Assembly: GCA_963544755.1 (NCBI GenBank)
Contig: CAUUGH010000002.1
Location: 51,053-115,052, forward strand
Length of the DNA stretch: 64,000 nt
Direction: 5' to 3'
Source of the DNA: Selenomonas sp963544755
Lineage (GTDB): Bacteria; Bacillota; Negativicutes; Selenomonadales; Selenomonadaceae
Numbering within the stretch: position 1 is the stretch's first letter; each line of letters begins with the position of its first letter. Below are positions 26,765 through 36,699 of the stretch, piece by piece. A program made the translations under genes and the position numbers. A model generated the notes under the pieces. The model was not told the origin of the DNA. It saw only the letters and a list, made by a program, of their open reading frames with translations, and did not search any database.

Positions 26765-26835
26765 CTAAGGAAACACTGCTAAAATGAAGCCGCCCGGATT
26801 TTCGTATCTGCGCTAAATTCATCAGTGTTTTTTAG
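26765..26835 (+). repeat. Short intergenic repeat, copy A
   Basis: The plus strand starts CTAAGGAAACACTGCTAAAA and ends with CAGTGTTTTTTAG. AAACACTG (26771-26778) and CAGTGTTT (26823-26830) are inverted ends. Both ends match copy B at 15110-15167, in opposite orientation on the chromosome. It overlaps the stop codon of the TPR gene. Confidence 0.5.
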
Positions 26836-27695
26836 CCACGAATAGCAGCAAGCAGCCTAAAATCAGGCAGCGGCATCTTAGACGCTAGCGCAAGTGCCGT
26901 ATCGCGATCACCTAGAGCAACGAGCGTATAACTCATATTTGAAAGTGTCATTGCATCGCGTGCATCAAGCACTAGAGCTTGCTTTAGGAGTGTTTTCGCT
27001 GCTAAAAAAGAGCCTGCTAAGAAAAAGCCGCCTGCAAAGTAATTCAAAAGACGTACCTTTTCTAAAAGAGCGATGTCTTTAGATAAAACATCTTGTACTA
27101 AGCGCAAAGCTTCTGCCGCATCATCTGCTAGCGGCTGTATTGACGCAGGCTGCACGGGCTGCGCCTTGACGTGCTGCACCTGCTGTGCTAACGGCTGAAA
27201 AGCTGTCTGCTGCTTTTGATCTGCACATTCAAGCTGCAAGAAACGAGCGATGGCAGGATAGCTCGTCTTGATCTCATCTGCTCTTGTCGCAACGTGGTAT
27301 GTTAGTATTTCTTCAATATTTTCTCTTTCTTGCGTCGAAAAGACATTTTCAAAGTTTTCCAATAAGAACTCAAAGATCGAAAATCCATCCGTCGTGCGCC
27401 CTTCTAGAAGGCAGATGCGAGCAAGCAAGATACGCGCCTTTATATGATTTGGTGCAAAACGCAGCGTAGTATCAACCCACGCTGTTGCACGCTCGTAATC
27501 GCCTCTCATGAAATAGCTGTACGCTGCATCACAAAAAGCGTCGGCATCGTGTATGTCGGCTTTGACCATTGCCGCGACCGTTTCTAGCGCCTCGCCGTAC
27601 TCTTCATTTGCCATCTGCTCGGCAAGCGCACGCTTCAAAGCATCTGCCGATGCCGCTATTGGCGGCTTTTTTTCTGTTTGGTTTTCATTTGACAA
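26832..27695 (-). CDS. TPR repeat protein
   Basis: A 287-residue soluble protein with tetratricopeptide-like pairs at ~20-110 (YGEALETVAAMVK, AYSYFMRGDYERATAWVDTT, ARICLLEGRTTDGFSIFEF) and ~220-275 (FFLAGSFLAAKTLLKQALVL, NMSYTLVALGDRDTALALA). A Gln/Pro-rich linker joins them at ~165-195. It has no catalytic domain, so it is probably a scaffold or chaperone for the GT41/GT2 enzymes or flagellin (inference). The start is TTG 27693-27695 with AGGAGGA 7 bases upstream. Its stop lies in the repeat element, and a terminator follows. Confidence 0.7.
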   Translation of the reverse strand: MSNENQTEKKPPIAASADALKRALAEQMANEEYGEALETVAAMVKADIHDADAFCDAAYSYFMRGDYERATAWVDTTLRFAPNHIKARILLARICLLEGRTTDGFSIFEFLLENFENVFSTQERENIEEILTYHVATRADEIKTSYPAIARFLQLECADQKQQTAFQPLAQQVQHVKAQPVQPASIQPLADDAAEALRLVQDVLSKDIALLEKVRLLNYFAGGFFLAGSFLAAKTLLKQALVLDARDAMTLSNMSYTLVALGDRDTALALASKMPLPDFRLLAAIRG

Positions 27696-27840
27696 AATAT
27701 CGTCCTCCTAAATTTATTTTAACTTTCATAATGACATATGCTCTTATATCGAAAAAGCACGGAAATGGCTTAAGGTATCACTTGCAGAATAACGAACTTC
27801 ATTTTCTTTTAGCTGTGTTTTCCGGATGCTTCTTTTTATC

Positions 27841-29301
27841 TCAGTCGCTTTCTTTTAACCATGTCTGCCAAATTTTTTCATAAAGTGATTCGATTTCTCT
27901 TACATAGCTATTGCCGTCCATTAAAGCAGATTTTCGCATCATGGGGCGCAAATTATTGTGAAGTGCTGTCAAAAGCTCTCGATCGCTTGCTAACGCGACA
28001 GCTTTTTCTACATATTCTGTAGGCGACGCTGCAACAAGCTCGCTAAGCCCGACATTTTCAAGAAGCGATAAGCCAAAGCGCGTGCCGTGGCGCGTGCCTG
28101 CTAGCGTGACGACGGGAGCACCCATGTAAAGTGCTTCGCAGGTCGTAGCTCCTCCCGTATAAGGAAAGGTATCAAGCGCGATGTCCATATCCATGTATTC
28201 ATGCTCGTAAAAATGCGTCATGGGGCGCACGATAAATTCTTCAGGGGCGTAGCCGCAAGAGAGTAGTTTTTTTTCTAAGACATTTGTTTGCCATGCCTTT
28301 AATAATAGTTTTGAACCCGGCACACGCTCTAAGATTTTATGCCAAAGAAGCAATATTTCACCAGAGATTTTTAAAGGGTTATTAAAGCAGCCAAACACAA
28401 TTTCCCGGCGCGGCTGTCGATAGACTAAAGTTTTGAAAATTGCTTCAAACGGCGTGTAGCAAAAATGTGAATGTGATAGTCGCAGAAGCTTTTCGGAAAA
28501 AAGTGCCGCATCCTCTTTTTGGGGGTCAAGAAAAACATCAGACAGATAGTAGTCCACCGCCCTAAGCCCCGACGTACTCATGTAGCCGATGCCTGTTAGC
28601 TGTACGGGGGCTGCCTTGTAGCCAAGAGTCGATAGACCGTGCCCACCGTCTGTATGACCGCTAAGATCAAAGAGGATGTCGATTTCATCGGCAGCAATGG
28701 CTTTTGCACGTTCTTTAGCCTCAGAGATCGCGATGTTGCGCCAGATATTGCCAAAAGATCTCATCTGCTTTGCTGCATCATCTTTATAGCCGCCGAGATC
28801 GTAGCAATAGATCTCAAAGCGATCATGATCGGCGAGTGCTAGAAGCTGCACCATAAAGCAGCTCATGACGTGTGCCTTAAAGTTTGACGAGATGTAGCCG
28901 ATGCGGATCTTTTCGTGCTGCTGATGTGTTTTTCGTACATGGGAAATTTCTTCTGAGGTGCGAAAAAAGCGGTTGTAGTCAAAGTGTTTTTCGGCAAGCT
29001 CTTTATCAGCGATATGCGGCAGATAGTGACAGGTCATGAGGTAGTCGCTGTAAAACGTTCTTTGATATGCGAGGTATTCGGCTAACATGACGGCATTAAG
29101 GTAAGCGGCGCCAGCTTCTTCTACTTTATCGACAAAGCGCAGGAAATAGCCAAGCTTACTATAAAGAAAACTCTTTTCGCCGCGTGCAAGTTTTTTAGCG
29201 TGCTTTTTAAGCAAATATTCAACGCGTTCGATGCCTAAATCCCATTCGCATTTCTCTTGTAAGTCGGCAATTTCTGCTGTTATCTTTGAAAAGTCTTTCA
29301 T
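27841..29301 (-). CDS. GT41 (OGT/SPINDLY-like) protein O-glycosyltransferase, single module
   Basis: 486 residues. N-terminal ~120 residues are helical/TPR-like; the rest is a GT41 catalytic region: KIRIGYISSNFKAHVM (equivalent to the OGT His498 loop), DILFDLSGHTDGG, APVQLTGIGYMSTSG, IVFGCFNNPLKIS, and DTFPYTGGATTCEALYMGAPVV with RHGTRFGLSLLENVGL (nucleotide-binding side). GT41 enzymes put GlcNAc or glucose on Ser/Thr or Asn of proteins. FlmG, a TPR-GT41 protein of Caulobacter, acts on flagellin, which makes flagellin the likely acceptor here. Overlaps the triple-GT41 gene by 4 bases. Confidence 0.85.
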   Translation of the reverse strand: MKDFSKITAEIADLQEKCEWDLGIERVEYLLKKHAKKLARGEKSFLYSKLGYFLRFVDKVEEAGAAYLNAVMLAEYLAYQRTFYSDYLMTCHYLPHIADKELAEKHFDYNRFFRTSEEISHVRKTHQQHEKIRIGYISSNFKAHVMSCFMVQLLALADHDRFEIYCYDLGGYKDDAAKQMRSFGNIWRNIAISEAKERAKAIAADEIDILFDLSGHTDGGHGLSTLGYKAAPVQLTGIGYMSTSGLRAVDYYLSDVFLDPQKEDAALFSEKLLRLSHSHFCYTPFEAIFKTLVYRQPRREIVFGCFNNPLKISGEILLLWHKILERVPGSKLLLKAWQTNVLEKKLLSCGYAPEEFIVRPMTHFYEHEYMDMDIALDTFPYTGGATTCEALYMGAPVVTLAGTRHGTRFGLSLLENVGLSELVAASPTEYVEKAVALASDRELLTALHNNLRPMMRKSALMDGNSYVREIESLYEKIWQTWLKESD

Positions 29302-32300
29302 CTTGCTTCTTGCTCCTTTTTCTTTTTTTCTACTGCCAAGCGATAGAAGCGTTCTAGCTCTTCTATGTAGCGTGTCGCTTGCATAACCGAAGATGCACTA
29401 AGACGTGCGCGAAGTGTAAGATGTAGCGCATCTAGCAGCTCTTTATCTTTTGCAAGTGCTACAGCTTTTTCAATGTACGATTTTACATCTAACGCAGCCA
29501 GCTCAAAAAGCCCTATATTTTTAAGAAGCGATAAACCAAAACGCGAGCCGCGCCGTTTTCCATAGCGCGTGATGACAGGTACGCCCATGTAAAGCGCATC
29601 TGCCGTCGTGCCGCCGCCAGGGTACGGATAGGTGTCAAGTGCAATATCTACCGCGCCATAGCGTTGCATATAGTCGCTCGTCGCAGGTTCTAGATCGACG
29701 CGCTCGATGTCTATATGTACCTTTGCCATGCACTCTAACACATATTTTTGCATCGTCGGTGAGAAAAATTCCTGACATTTTATAAGGATACGAGATTTCG
29801 GCACACGCTCTAAGATCTCACGCCAGCAAAAGAGCATTTCTTCTGTTACCTTGTACCAATGGTTAAAGACACCAAAGACGATATGCTCCTTTTTTTTGCA
29901 CGGCGCACCTTGCGGCTGTGGCACATCGCTTTTTGCCGTGTAGAGAAACTGGCTCGTAAGGCATACAGGCTCTTCTGTAAAAAAGGCATCGCCTCTGCCA
30001 GGCGGATCTACAATGTCATCAGTTAGAAAATAATCTACGGATGTAAGCCCCGTTGTATTTACATAGCCAAGACCTGCGACCTGCACGGGTGCCGGCCTAT
30101 AGGCCATGACGGGCAGTACGCTGCCTGCGCTGTGTCCTGCAAGGTCAACTAAAATATCTATTTCGTCTTTTCTAATTTTATCTGCGATCTCTTCGTAAGA
30201 AAGCCCTGCAACATCTCGCCAAGCCGTTGCTTTTTCACGAATAGCCGCCGTAAAGCCGTCTATCTCTTTACTGCAACAGTAAGCATAGACTTCAAAATGT
30301 GCGCGGTCAAAGCATACAAAAAGCCCGTAGATAAAGGAAAACATGACGTGCTGCCTAAAGTCAGGCGAAAGATAGCCGATGCGGATTTTTTCGCGCGTTT
30401 TTAATAATCTAACAGGCAGCGGATGAATCTCTGCCAAAAGCGTTTCATAGTTTTGATGCGCCTTAAAAAGTTCTTCTTGACTTATCATTGTGTTATGCAG
30501 CGCAAGTAAATATGAGCTATAGGCTGTTGTACGCGCACTAATGTCTTCAGCAAGCTCGGAAGCTTTTTTATATAAGTCGGCTGCTTCTGCGCTAGAGCCA
30601 AGTAAGTACGCGCTATGAGCTTCGGCAATTAGCAGCTGATAGCGAAAAGCACGCGTTTTTTCTGTTTTTTCTGTAAGTGTCGCTGCTTTTTGCAGACTTT
30701 TTCTGGCTGATAGCTGATCGCCCAGCTGCTTTTGCGCTTTGGCAAGCAAAAGATAAATCTCCGGCTTTTGTTTAGGCAGCTTTTCAAGTGCCAGTGTCAA
30801 ATAGGCGCGTGCGCGTGCCGCATCTTTTAGTTGTAGTAAGCAAAAACCTAAGTGTAATAGCAGCGCACCTTCTTCTGTGAGTGCAAAAAGGCGTGCGCCT
30901 AGGGTGCTAAAGCGTTGCCAATCGCTTGCTTCTTGAGCAGCTTTTGCCGCCTTTTTTAGCTGAAAAACAAGTGCAGCGCACACCTTTTTTCTATCTTCAC
31001 CGAGCCTTTTTATCCAGATTTTTTCGTAGGCGGCTTCAAGATGCAGCATATAGCTTGCGGCATCCATCAAAGGCGACACTTCCATAACAAGACGCAAGGT
31101 ACGGCGCAAAACGGCAAGCCTTTTTGTATCTTTTGCAAGTGCGATAGCTTTTTTTACATATTCATCATCTGTATTCGCACAGCAAATATCGCCAATGCCA
31201 ACATTTGCTAGAATGCTTGCGCCAAAACGCGCACCATGGCGCGTACCTATGCGTGTGACGACGGGTACGCCCATATAAAGTGCATCACAAGTTGTGCCGC
31301 CGCCGGGGTATGGATAGGTATCAAGGGCAATATCTACTTCGCCATAGGCTTTAAGATATTCTGCCGTATGTCCTTGCGTCTTGACGCGCTTTAGATCTAT
31401 CCCTGCTTTTTCTAAGCGTCTAAATGCGACCGCTTTGCCATCGGCTGTATCAAAAATCGCCGTCTTTAGAAAAAGCCGCGCACCGGGTAAAGTTTTAAGG
31501 ATTTTCGCCCAAAGAAAGAGCATTTCATCCGTGACCTTAGAAAAATTATTAAAGCAGCCAAACGTGATAAAGCCCTGCTTTTTTGCCGGCAACGGCGCGA
31601 TGGGCGTTTTTATGCCTGCGCGGCTAGCATGATAGCAGAGGTGACTTTCAGCTAACCGCAAAAGACGCTCGGTAAAATATGCGTCATTTTTCTTTGGTGG
31701 ATCTAGATAGCGATCTGTCAAAAAGTAATCGACTGTACGAAGCCCCGTTGTATCAAAATAACCGATGCCTGATATTTGCACAGGTGCAGGACGAAGCGCC
31801 AGCACGGGCAGGGCGTTATTGGCACTGTGTCCTGAAAGGTCAAAGAGTATATCTATCTCGTCTTTTCTAATTTTGGTAGCGATCTCTTCAGTAGATAGAC
31901 CACCCACATAACGCCAAGCTGAAGCGTGAGCAGAAAGCTCTGCTGCCATCGCATTTTCACCGGAAAGCGAGTAGCCATAAGCTTCAAAACGCTGTTTGTC
32001 AAAGTGCGTAAAGAAGGCAAAGCTAAAGAGCGCGACAATATGATTGTCAAAATCCGGTGAAATGTAGCCGACTTTGATCTTATCACGCCTTTTAGCAGTC
32101 ACTTTCGTAAGCGGCAGGGCTTTAAATAACTTACCGTAGCTTTTTGCCGCCTCAAAAAAGAACTGCGGCGTATGCTCTTTGTAGTGCAGGATAAAAAGAT
32201 AGTTGCTCCACGCGCTCGCCTTGTCCTTTAGCGTTTTAGCACTTTCAAATGCCGCCCTTTCCGCGCTTAACGCTTCTTTTACTTCGCCCATACTGCAAGA

Positions 32301-34343
32301 TACACGCGCAATAAGGTTGTGTGCTAATACTTGCTCTTCTTGCGTAAGTGTGCCGACGGTAAGTGCTTTTTTGGCATCTTGTCTAGCTTTTTGCCAGCTA
32401 CCTGAAAGAAACGCGGCTCGCGCACAAAGAAAAAGCCCATAGCCATCAGCTGCTTGCCCTTCGTTATAAAGCAAAGCTGCCTTTTGGGCATTTTCACCTT
32501 CTTTAGCGTCGATATAAAGCCCTGCAGCAAGTCGCCACACCTCGCGCGGTGCCTTTTTCGCTATAAGAAGTGCATCGGCTGCCCCCATCGCTTGGCGAAA
32601 ATCGCCGGCAGCAACAAAACGCTTCAACTCGATAGCAAGCCTTGCCGCTTCGGTTGCTTTTGGCGGCTCTTTAGCATCGTAGGCGGCAAGTGCAGCTTCA
32701 TATGCGTCTGAAAGGGCTCTGCTATAGGCTGCGCCATCAAGAAGCGGTGAGGCTTTCATCATAGGACGCAATTTTTCATGTAAAGCGACAAGAAGCTGCC
32801 TATCTTTTGCAAGTTCTAAAGCCTTTTTTATGTAGTCTGTTATATCTTGCGCCGCTAATTCCTCTAGCCCAAGATTGGCAAGGATGCTATAGCCAAAGCG
32901 TTTGCCGTGCGAATCTTGGGCTAGTGTGATGACAGGAACGCCCATATAAAGCGCGTCAATGGTCGTTGCGCCGCCGGGGTATGGGAAGGTATCAAGCGCG
33001 ATGTCTACATCATGATACTCGGCAAGATAATCCTTTGTATCAGGTCGCAATTCGACGCGAAAAAGATCGACTCCTGCCGCTTGCAGACGCTCTTTGGCTG
33101 CGATGCGGCCTTCTTCACTGGAAAAAACGGCAGATTTTAAGAGTAGCCGCGCTTTAGGCATTGCTTGAAGGATCTTTGCCCAAGCGCACAAGACTTCATC
33201 TGAGGCTTTGGAAAATGCGTTAAAGCTGCCAAAAGTCACGAAGCCTTTTGTTAAAAAAGGCGCAGCGCCTACAGAAGGTGCATTATCGTCTGGTGTATAG
33301 CAAAGGTGAGTATGCTCTAAGACAAGCAATTTTTCCGTGAAATATGGCGATTTTTTAATCCCTGCTGGCGCACCATCTAAAAAGACATCACCTATCACAT
33401 AGTCAACACCAGAAAGCCCCGTCGTAGCAAAGTAACCGATGCCTGACATCTGCACGGGTGCCGGACGATAAGAAAGTACGCAAAGCGCCGTACCGCTTGT
33501 GTGTCCTGCAAGATCTACGAGGATGTCAACGCCGTCTTCATAGATGCGCCGCGCCGCCTCTAGCGGCGAAAGCGGCGAGATGTTGCGCCAAACATTAACC
33601 ATCTGCATGATGCGCCGGCTCTCTTCATCTTCCGGCCCGTTTTGATAGCAATATATCTCGAAGCGTTCTTCATCGTAGTACTTAAAAAGTGCTTCTACAA
33701 AGCGTAAGACGACATGGCGGCGCAAATCAGGGGAAATATAGCCAACGCGAATCTTGCGCCTCTTTTGCAAGCGACGGTGCAAAAATGGTCGGACATTTTG
33801 AAAAAGCGCACCATAATCGCAATGTGCGCGGTAGACTTCTTCTTGCGGCAAAGACAAAAAATGCAACGAAAAAAGATAGTTGCTCTGCTCTAGTGCGCGA
33901 AGCAAAATATCGTTTGCGGACGCTGCTGCTTTTTCATAATATGCTGCGGCATCATCGGCAAAACCTAAAGTGCGAGCAATCTGCCCCAGGAGATTAAAGA
34001 TTTTCTCGGCGTAGGCAGGTGCAAGTTTTTCACGCGCTGTGAGCGTTTTTAATAAGGCTCTTGCCGAAAGAAATTTCCCTTCGGCAAAAAAAATCCGCGC
34101 CTTTAAGAATGTAGCGTAAACTGACTGTGGCTCTTTTTCTAAAAGTGCGCTGACAAAAGGCTTCGCGCCTTCTATATCGCCGGCTTCTATGTAGATGCTA
34201 GATGCTGCGCCAAGCGCTTCTGATTCTGCCGCAGCGTCTTTTGCCAATTCACTAACCGCATCTAGCGCACCGATAAAGTCGCGCATAGAAATACACGCGC
34301 CGATCTTTTCGCGCAATCGCTCCTTTTCTACCTCGCTTATCAT
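29298..34343 (-). CDS. Giant protein with three GT41 (OGT-like) modules
   Basis: 1681 residues in one intact frame made of three TPR-plus-GT41 units. Catalytic parts lie at ~195-545 (IRVGYISPDLRRH, DLAGHTSGT, DTFPYPGGATTIDALYMG), ~750-1100 (IKVGYISPDFDNH, DLSGHSANN, DTYPYPGGGTTCDALYMG) and ~1312-1660 (IRIGYLSPDFRQH, DLAGHSAGS, DTYPYPGGGTTADALYMG). TPR-like helices fill 1-190, 550-745 and 1110-1305. All three keep the conserved His, GH(T/S) and C-terminal nucleotide-binding motifs, so all may be active. The likely acceptor is flagellin or a surface protein. ATG 34343 follows the upstream GT2 stop by 4 bases. Confidence 0.88.
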   Translation of the reverse strand: MISEVEKERLREKIGACISMRDFIGALDAVSELAKDAAAESEALGAASSIYIEAGDIEGAKPFVSALLEKEPQSVYATFLKARIFFAEGKFLSARALLKTLTAREKLAPAYAEKIFNLLGQIARTLGFADDAAAYYEKAAASANDILLRALEQSNYLFSLHFLSLPQEEVYRAHCDYGALFQNVRPFLHRRLQKRRKIRVGYISPDLRRHVVLRFVEALFKYYDEERFEIYCYQNGPEDEESRRIMQMVNVWRNISPLSPLEAARRIYEDGVDILVDLAGHTSGTALCVLSYRPAPVQMSGIGYFATTGLSGVDYVIGDVFLDGAPAGIKKSPYFTEKLLVLEHTHLCYTPDDNAPSVGAAPFLTKGFVTFGSFNAFSKASDEVLCAWAKILQAMPKARLLLKSAVFSSEEGRIAAKERLQAAGVDLFRVELRPDTKDYLAEYHDVDIALDTFPYPGGATTIDALYMGVPVITLAQDSHGKRFGYSILANLGLEELAAQDITDYIKKALELAKDRQLLVALHEKLRPMMKASPLLDGAAYSRALSDAYEAALAAYDAKEPPKATEAARLAIELKRFVAAGDFRQAMGAADALLIAKKAPREVWRLAAGLYIDAKEGENAQKAALLYNEGQAADGYGLFLCARAAFLSGSWQKARQDAKKALTVGTLTQEEQVLAHNLIARVSCSMGEVKEALSAERAAFESAKTLKDKASAWSNYLFILHYKEHTPQFFFEAAKSYGKLFKALPLTKVTAKRRDKIKVGYISPDFDNHIVALFSFAFFTHFDKQRFEAYGYSLSGENAMAAELSAHASAWRYVGGLSTEEIATKIRKDEIDILFDLSGHSANNALPVLALRPAPVQISGIGYFDTTGLRTVDYFLTDRYLDPPKKNDAYFTERLLRLAESHLCYHASRAGIKTPIAPLPAKKQGFITFGCFNNFSKVTDEMLFLWAKILKTLPGARLFLKTAIFDTADGKAVAFRRLEKAGIDLKRVKTQGHTAEYLKAYGEVDIALDTYPYPGGGTTCDALYMGVPVVTRIGTRHGARFGASILANVGIGDICCANTDDEYVKKAIALAKDTKRLAVLRRTLRLVMEVSPLMDAASYMLHLEAAYEKIWIKRLGEDRKKVCAALVFQLKKAAKAAQEASDWQRFSTLGARLFALTEEGALLLHLGFCLLQLKDAARARAYLTLALEKLPKQKPEIYLLLAKAQKQLGDQLSARKSLQKAATLTEKTEKTRAFRYQLLIAEAHSAYLLGSSAEAADLYKKASELAEDISARTTAYSSYLLALHNTMISQEELFKAHQNYETLLAEIHPLPVRLLKTREKIRIGYLSPDFRQHVMFSFIYGLFVCFDRAHFEVYAYCCSKEIDGFTAAIREKATAWRDVAGLSYEEIADKIRKDEIDILVDLAGHSAGSVLPVMAYRPAPVQVAGLGYVNTTGLTSVDYFLTDDIVDPPGRGDAFFTEEPVCLTSQFLYTAKSDVPQPQGAPCKKKEHIVFGVFNHWYKVTEEMLFCWREILERVPKSRILIKCQEFFSPTMQKYVLECMAKVHIDIERVDLEPATSDYMQRYGAVDIALDTYPYPGGGTTADALYMGVPVITRYGKRRGSRFGLSLLKNIGLFELAALDVKSYIEKAVALAKDKELLDALHLTLRARLSASSVMQATRYIEELERFYRLAVEKKKKEQEAR

Positions 34344-34347
34344 GCGC

Positions 34348-36699
34348 TCACTCCTTTTTCATATTTGCCAAAATGCGACGCACAGTACGCATCGTTTCTT
34401 CATACTTTTGCCAACATTGATCTGATGACCGGTGCTTAAAATGATCGCGCTCTTCAAGATACTCACCGTAAAAAAGTTCCAAAGGCTCTTGATATTCTTC
34501 TTCTGTTTTTAAATATACGCGACGCGCAAAATACTCCTCGATGAGTCGCAGCCACTCGATGCGGCTTAATAAAATGACATCTTTTTGCTGTCCTTCCTGC
34601 ATCGCATGACGACGATAACAGCTTAAAGGCTTTTGGAAAAAAACACAATCGCCATTTTCTAAAAGTTCTAGCCACATCGCAATATCGGAAATCGCCCGAT
34701 AGCCGCGGCTTTCTGCTCGCCAATAGTGATTTTTTAGATCGCTTCGCCGAAAAAGCACCGCAGACGGCTCACCAAGAAAGTTTCGGCAATGACGAAGCGT
34801 CGCCTTGCCGACATCTTCACCTCTAAATAACGAATACTCTGCTTCGCTTTCAGGTACGCACGCTGCATAAGGATTTGGCAGAAATTTACCTTCGCCGTCG
34901 ATCAGGGCACGCCTTGAAGTTACGAGCTTTACACCGTAATTTTCCCGAAATGCCCGCATCATCTTTTCTATCTTGCCGTCTAGTAAAATATCATCATCCA
35001 TCAGCCATTGCAGATACTCTCCTTTAGAAAGCTGCTCAAAAAGTGCGAAATTTTCTGCCTTCGTTTTTGCGTCGCGATTTCTATGATACTTTAAGCGCCG
35101 ATCTACTAAATATTTTTCTATGCACGCTTTGGTATCGTCATTCGTGCTGTTATCACAGACGATGATCTCAAGATTTTCATACGTTTGCCTAAGCGCACTT
35201 TGAAGTGTCAATTCAAATAGCTCAGGGCGATTATATGTCGGGATCATGATGCTTACAAGTGGCAGTGCTTTCATGCGCCACTTTTTTTTATAGCTATCGG
35301 CAAGTATGCGCGAGAGATCATCTTCTTCTGGCAGATGCCCCTGCGCCCCCTTAGCTTCTACTAGCAGCGCAGAAAAGCTGTTAAGCCGCGCCGAAAGCTC
35401 TGCTGCTGTCGCATCCATACGATTAGCCGCCATATAAAGCTGTGCTGCGTCTTTTTTTGCAGTCGGTAAAAAACGTGCATAGTAGAGCGCTACGGGCGTC
35501 GCTTTTCGCATACGTAAAGCTGCCGTGATAAATGGTGCATCATTTACTTTATCATAAAGCTTATCTAATAACGCGATGATTTCTTCAGGCTCTTCATCTT
35601 CTATCATATCGTAAAGCGCAAGAAAAACCCTCGTATCGTACGGATATGCCTTGACGGCTTGTAAAAAGGAGTCTACCGCTTCTTCTAGCTTTTTCTTTAG
35701 TAGATAGATTTTCCCAAGCGCGACGTAAACGAACGGCAAAAGCTGTAGCGAATTATCTGCTCGAAGCGATGTAGGAGCTTGTTTTTTTAGCTTTAGACCG
35801 CGACGAAACATCTTTTCTGCCAGCAAATAGTCGCGTTCTTCAAACGCCAACAGCCCGTATTCCATCGGAAATTCTGCCAGATCCGGATACTTTGCCATCG
35901 CCTCTTGCAAAATGGGAAAGATTTCTTCTTTAGAACGGCGAGCGGCAAGAAATGTTCGTACGAGTCCCCAGTATTCAGCGCCTTCTCGCCCGAGATAAAC
36001 GATCTTAGCAGCGATCGCCTTGCGAGCATACATCTCTGACTTTTCTAGATCGCCTAAGCCAAAGTAACAATCCATATAGTGAAGCGCGTCTTCTAAACGT
36101 TCACCTTCTAAAGCTTCCTTTTCGCGCAGGAAGTTAAGATTTCTTTCTAGCTTCTTTTGTACGATACTACTTGAGTAACCTGTATGAAAAATGACGATTT
36201 CTGAACTTACAAACATCTCGTGAGGGCTTTTTTGCCTACAGATGATACGCTCATGAATATTTCCCTCGTAACAAAGGTTGGCGTTGTTTTTCAATATACG
36301 AAGCTGAAAGATTGCGCCCATGAAACGATTATTTTGATCTTTATCAATGTTTATAAGCCGACAAATCACACCGACAATCGGCTTCGGGCTTTTTTCTATC
36401 TCCTTTAGAAGCGGTCGCACTTTGTCGATTGTCTGTGGGCTAAAATACTCGTCGGCATCAAGAAAAAGAATCCAGTCTCCTCGCGCTTGATCTAAGGCAT
36501 AGTTTTTCGCGGCGGCAAAATCGTTTTGCCACGCATGGTAAAAGATGCGTGCGCCTGCTTGCTCTGCTATTTCGACGCTGCGATCAGTAGAGCCTGTATC
36601 TACGACGATCATCTCATCGGCAAGCTTTTTCATAGAGCTAAGCCATGTTGCGATATTTTTTTCTTCATTTCTTATGATCACACAAGCGGAAAGCTTCAT
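34348..36699 (-). CDS. GT2-TPR-GT2 glycosyltransferase
   Basis: 783 residues from ATG 36697-36699, which overlaps the preceding stop (ATGA) and has GGAGGT 6 bases upstream. Domain order: GT2 at ~1-220 (SACVIIRNEEKNI, VVDTGSTDRS, FLDADEYF), TPR helices at ~200-400 (ALYDMIEDEEPEE, LGKIYLLKKKLEEAVDSFLQ), then a second GT2 at ~480-740 (VSIMIPTYNRPELF, IIVCDNSTNDD, MDDDILLDGKI). Both GT2 parts keep DxD-type metal sites. It probably builds part of the glycan attached to flagellin or to a surface carrier; no membrane segment is seen, so it acts in the cytoplasm. Confidence 0.78.
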   Translation of the reverse strand: MKLSACVIIRNEEKNIATWLSSMKKLADEMIVVDTGSTDRSVEIAEQAGARIFYHAWQNDFAAAKNYALDQARGDWILFLDADEYFSPQTIDKVRPLLKEIEKSPKPIVGVICRLINIDKDQNNRFMGAIFQLRILKNNANLCYEGNIHERIICRQKSPHEMFVSSEIVIFHTGYSSSIVQKKLERNLNFLREKEALEGERLEDALHYMDCYFGLGDLEKSEMYARKAIAAKIVYLGREGAEYWGLVRTFLAARRSKEEIFPILQEAMAKYPDLAEFPMEYGLLAFEERDYLLAEKMFRRGLKLKKQAPTSLRADNSLQLLPFVYVALGKIYLLKKKLEEAVDSFLQAVKAYPYDTRVFLALYDMIEDEEPEEIIALLDKLYDKVNDAPFITAALRMRKATPVALYYARFLPTAKKDAAQLYMAANRMDATAAELSARLNSFSALLVEAKGAQGHLPEEDDLSRILADSYKKKWRMKALPLVSIMIPTYNRPELFELTLQSALRQTYENLEIIVCDNSTNDDTKACIEKYLVDRRLKYHRNRDAKTKAENFALFEQLSKGEYLQWLMDDDILLDGKIEKMMRAFRENYGVKLVTSRRALIDGEGKFLPNPYAACVPESEAEYSLFRGEDVGKATLRHCRNFLGEPSAVLFRRSDLKNHYWRAESRGYRAISDIAMWLELLENGDCVFFQKPLSCYRRHAMQEGQQKDVILLSRIEWLRLIEEYFARRVYLKTEEEYQEPLELFYGEYLEERDHFKHRSSDQCWQKYEETMRTVRRILANMKKE

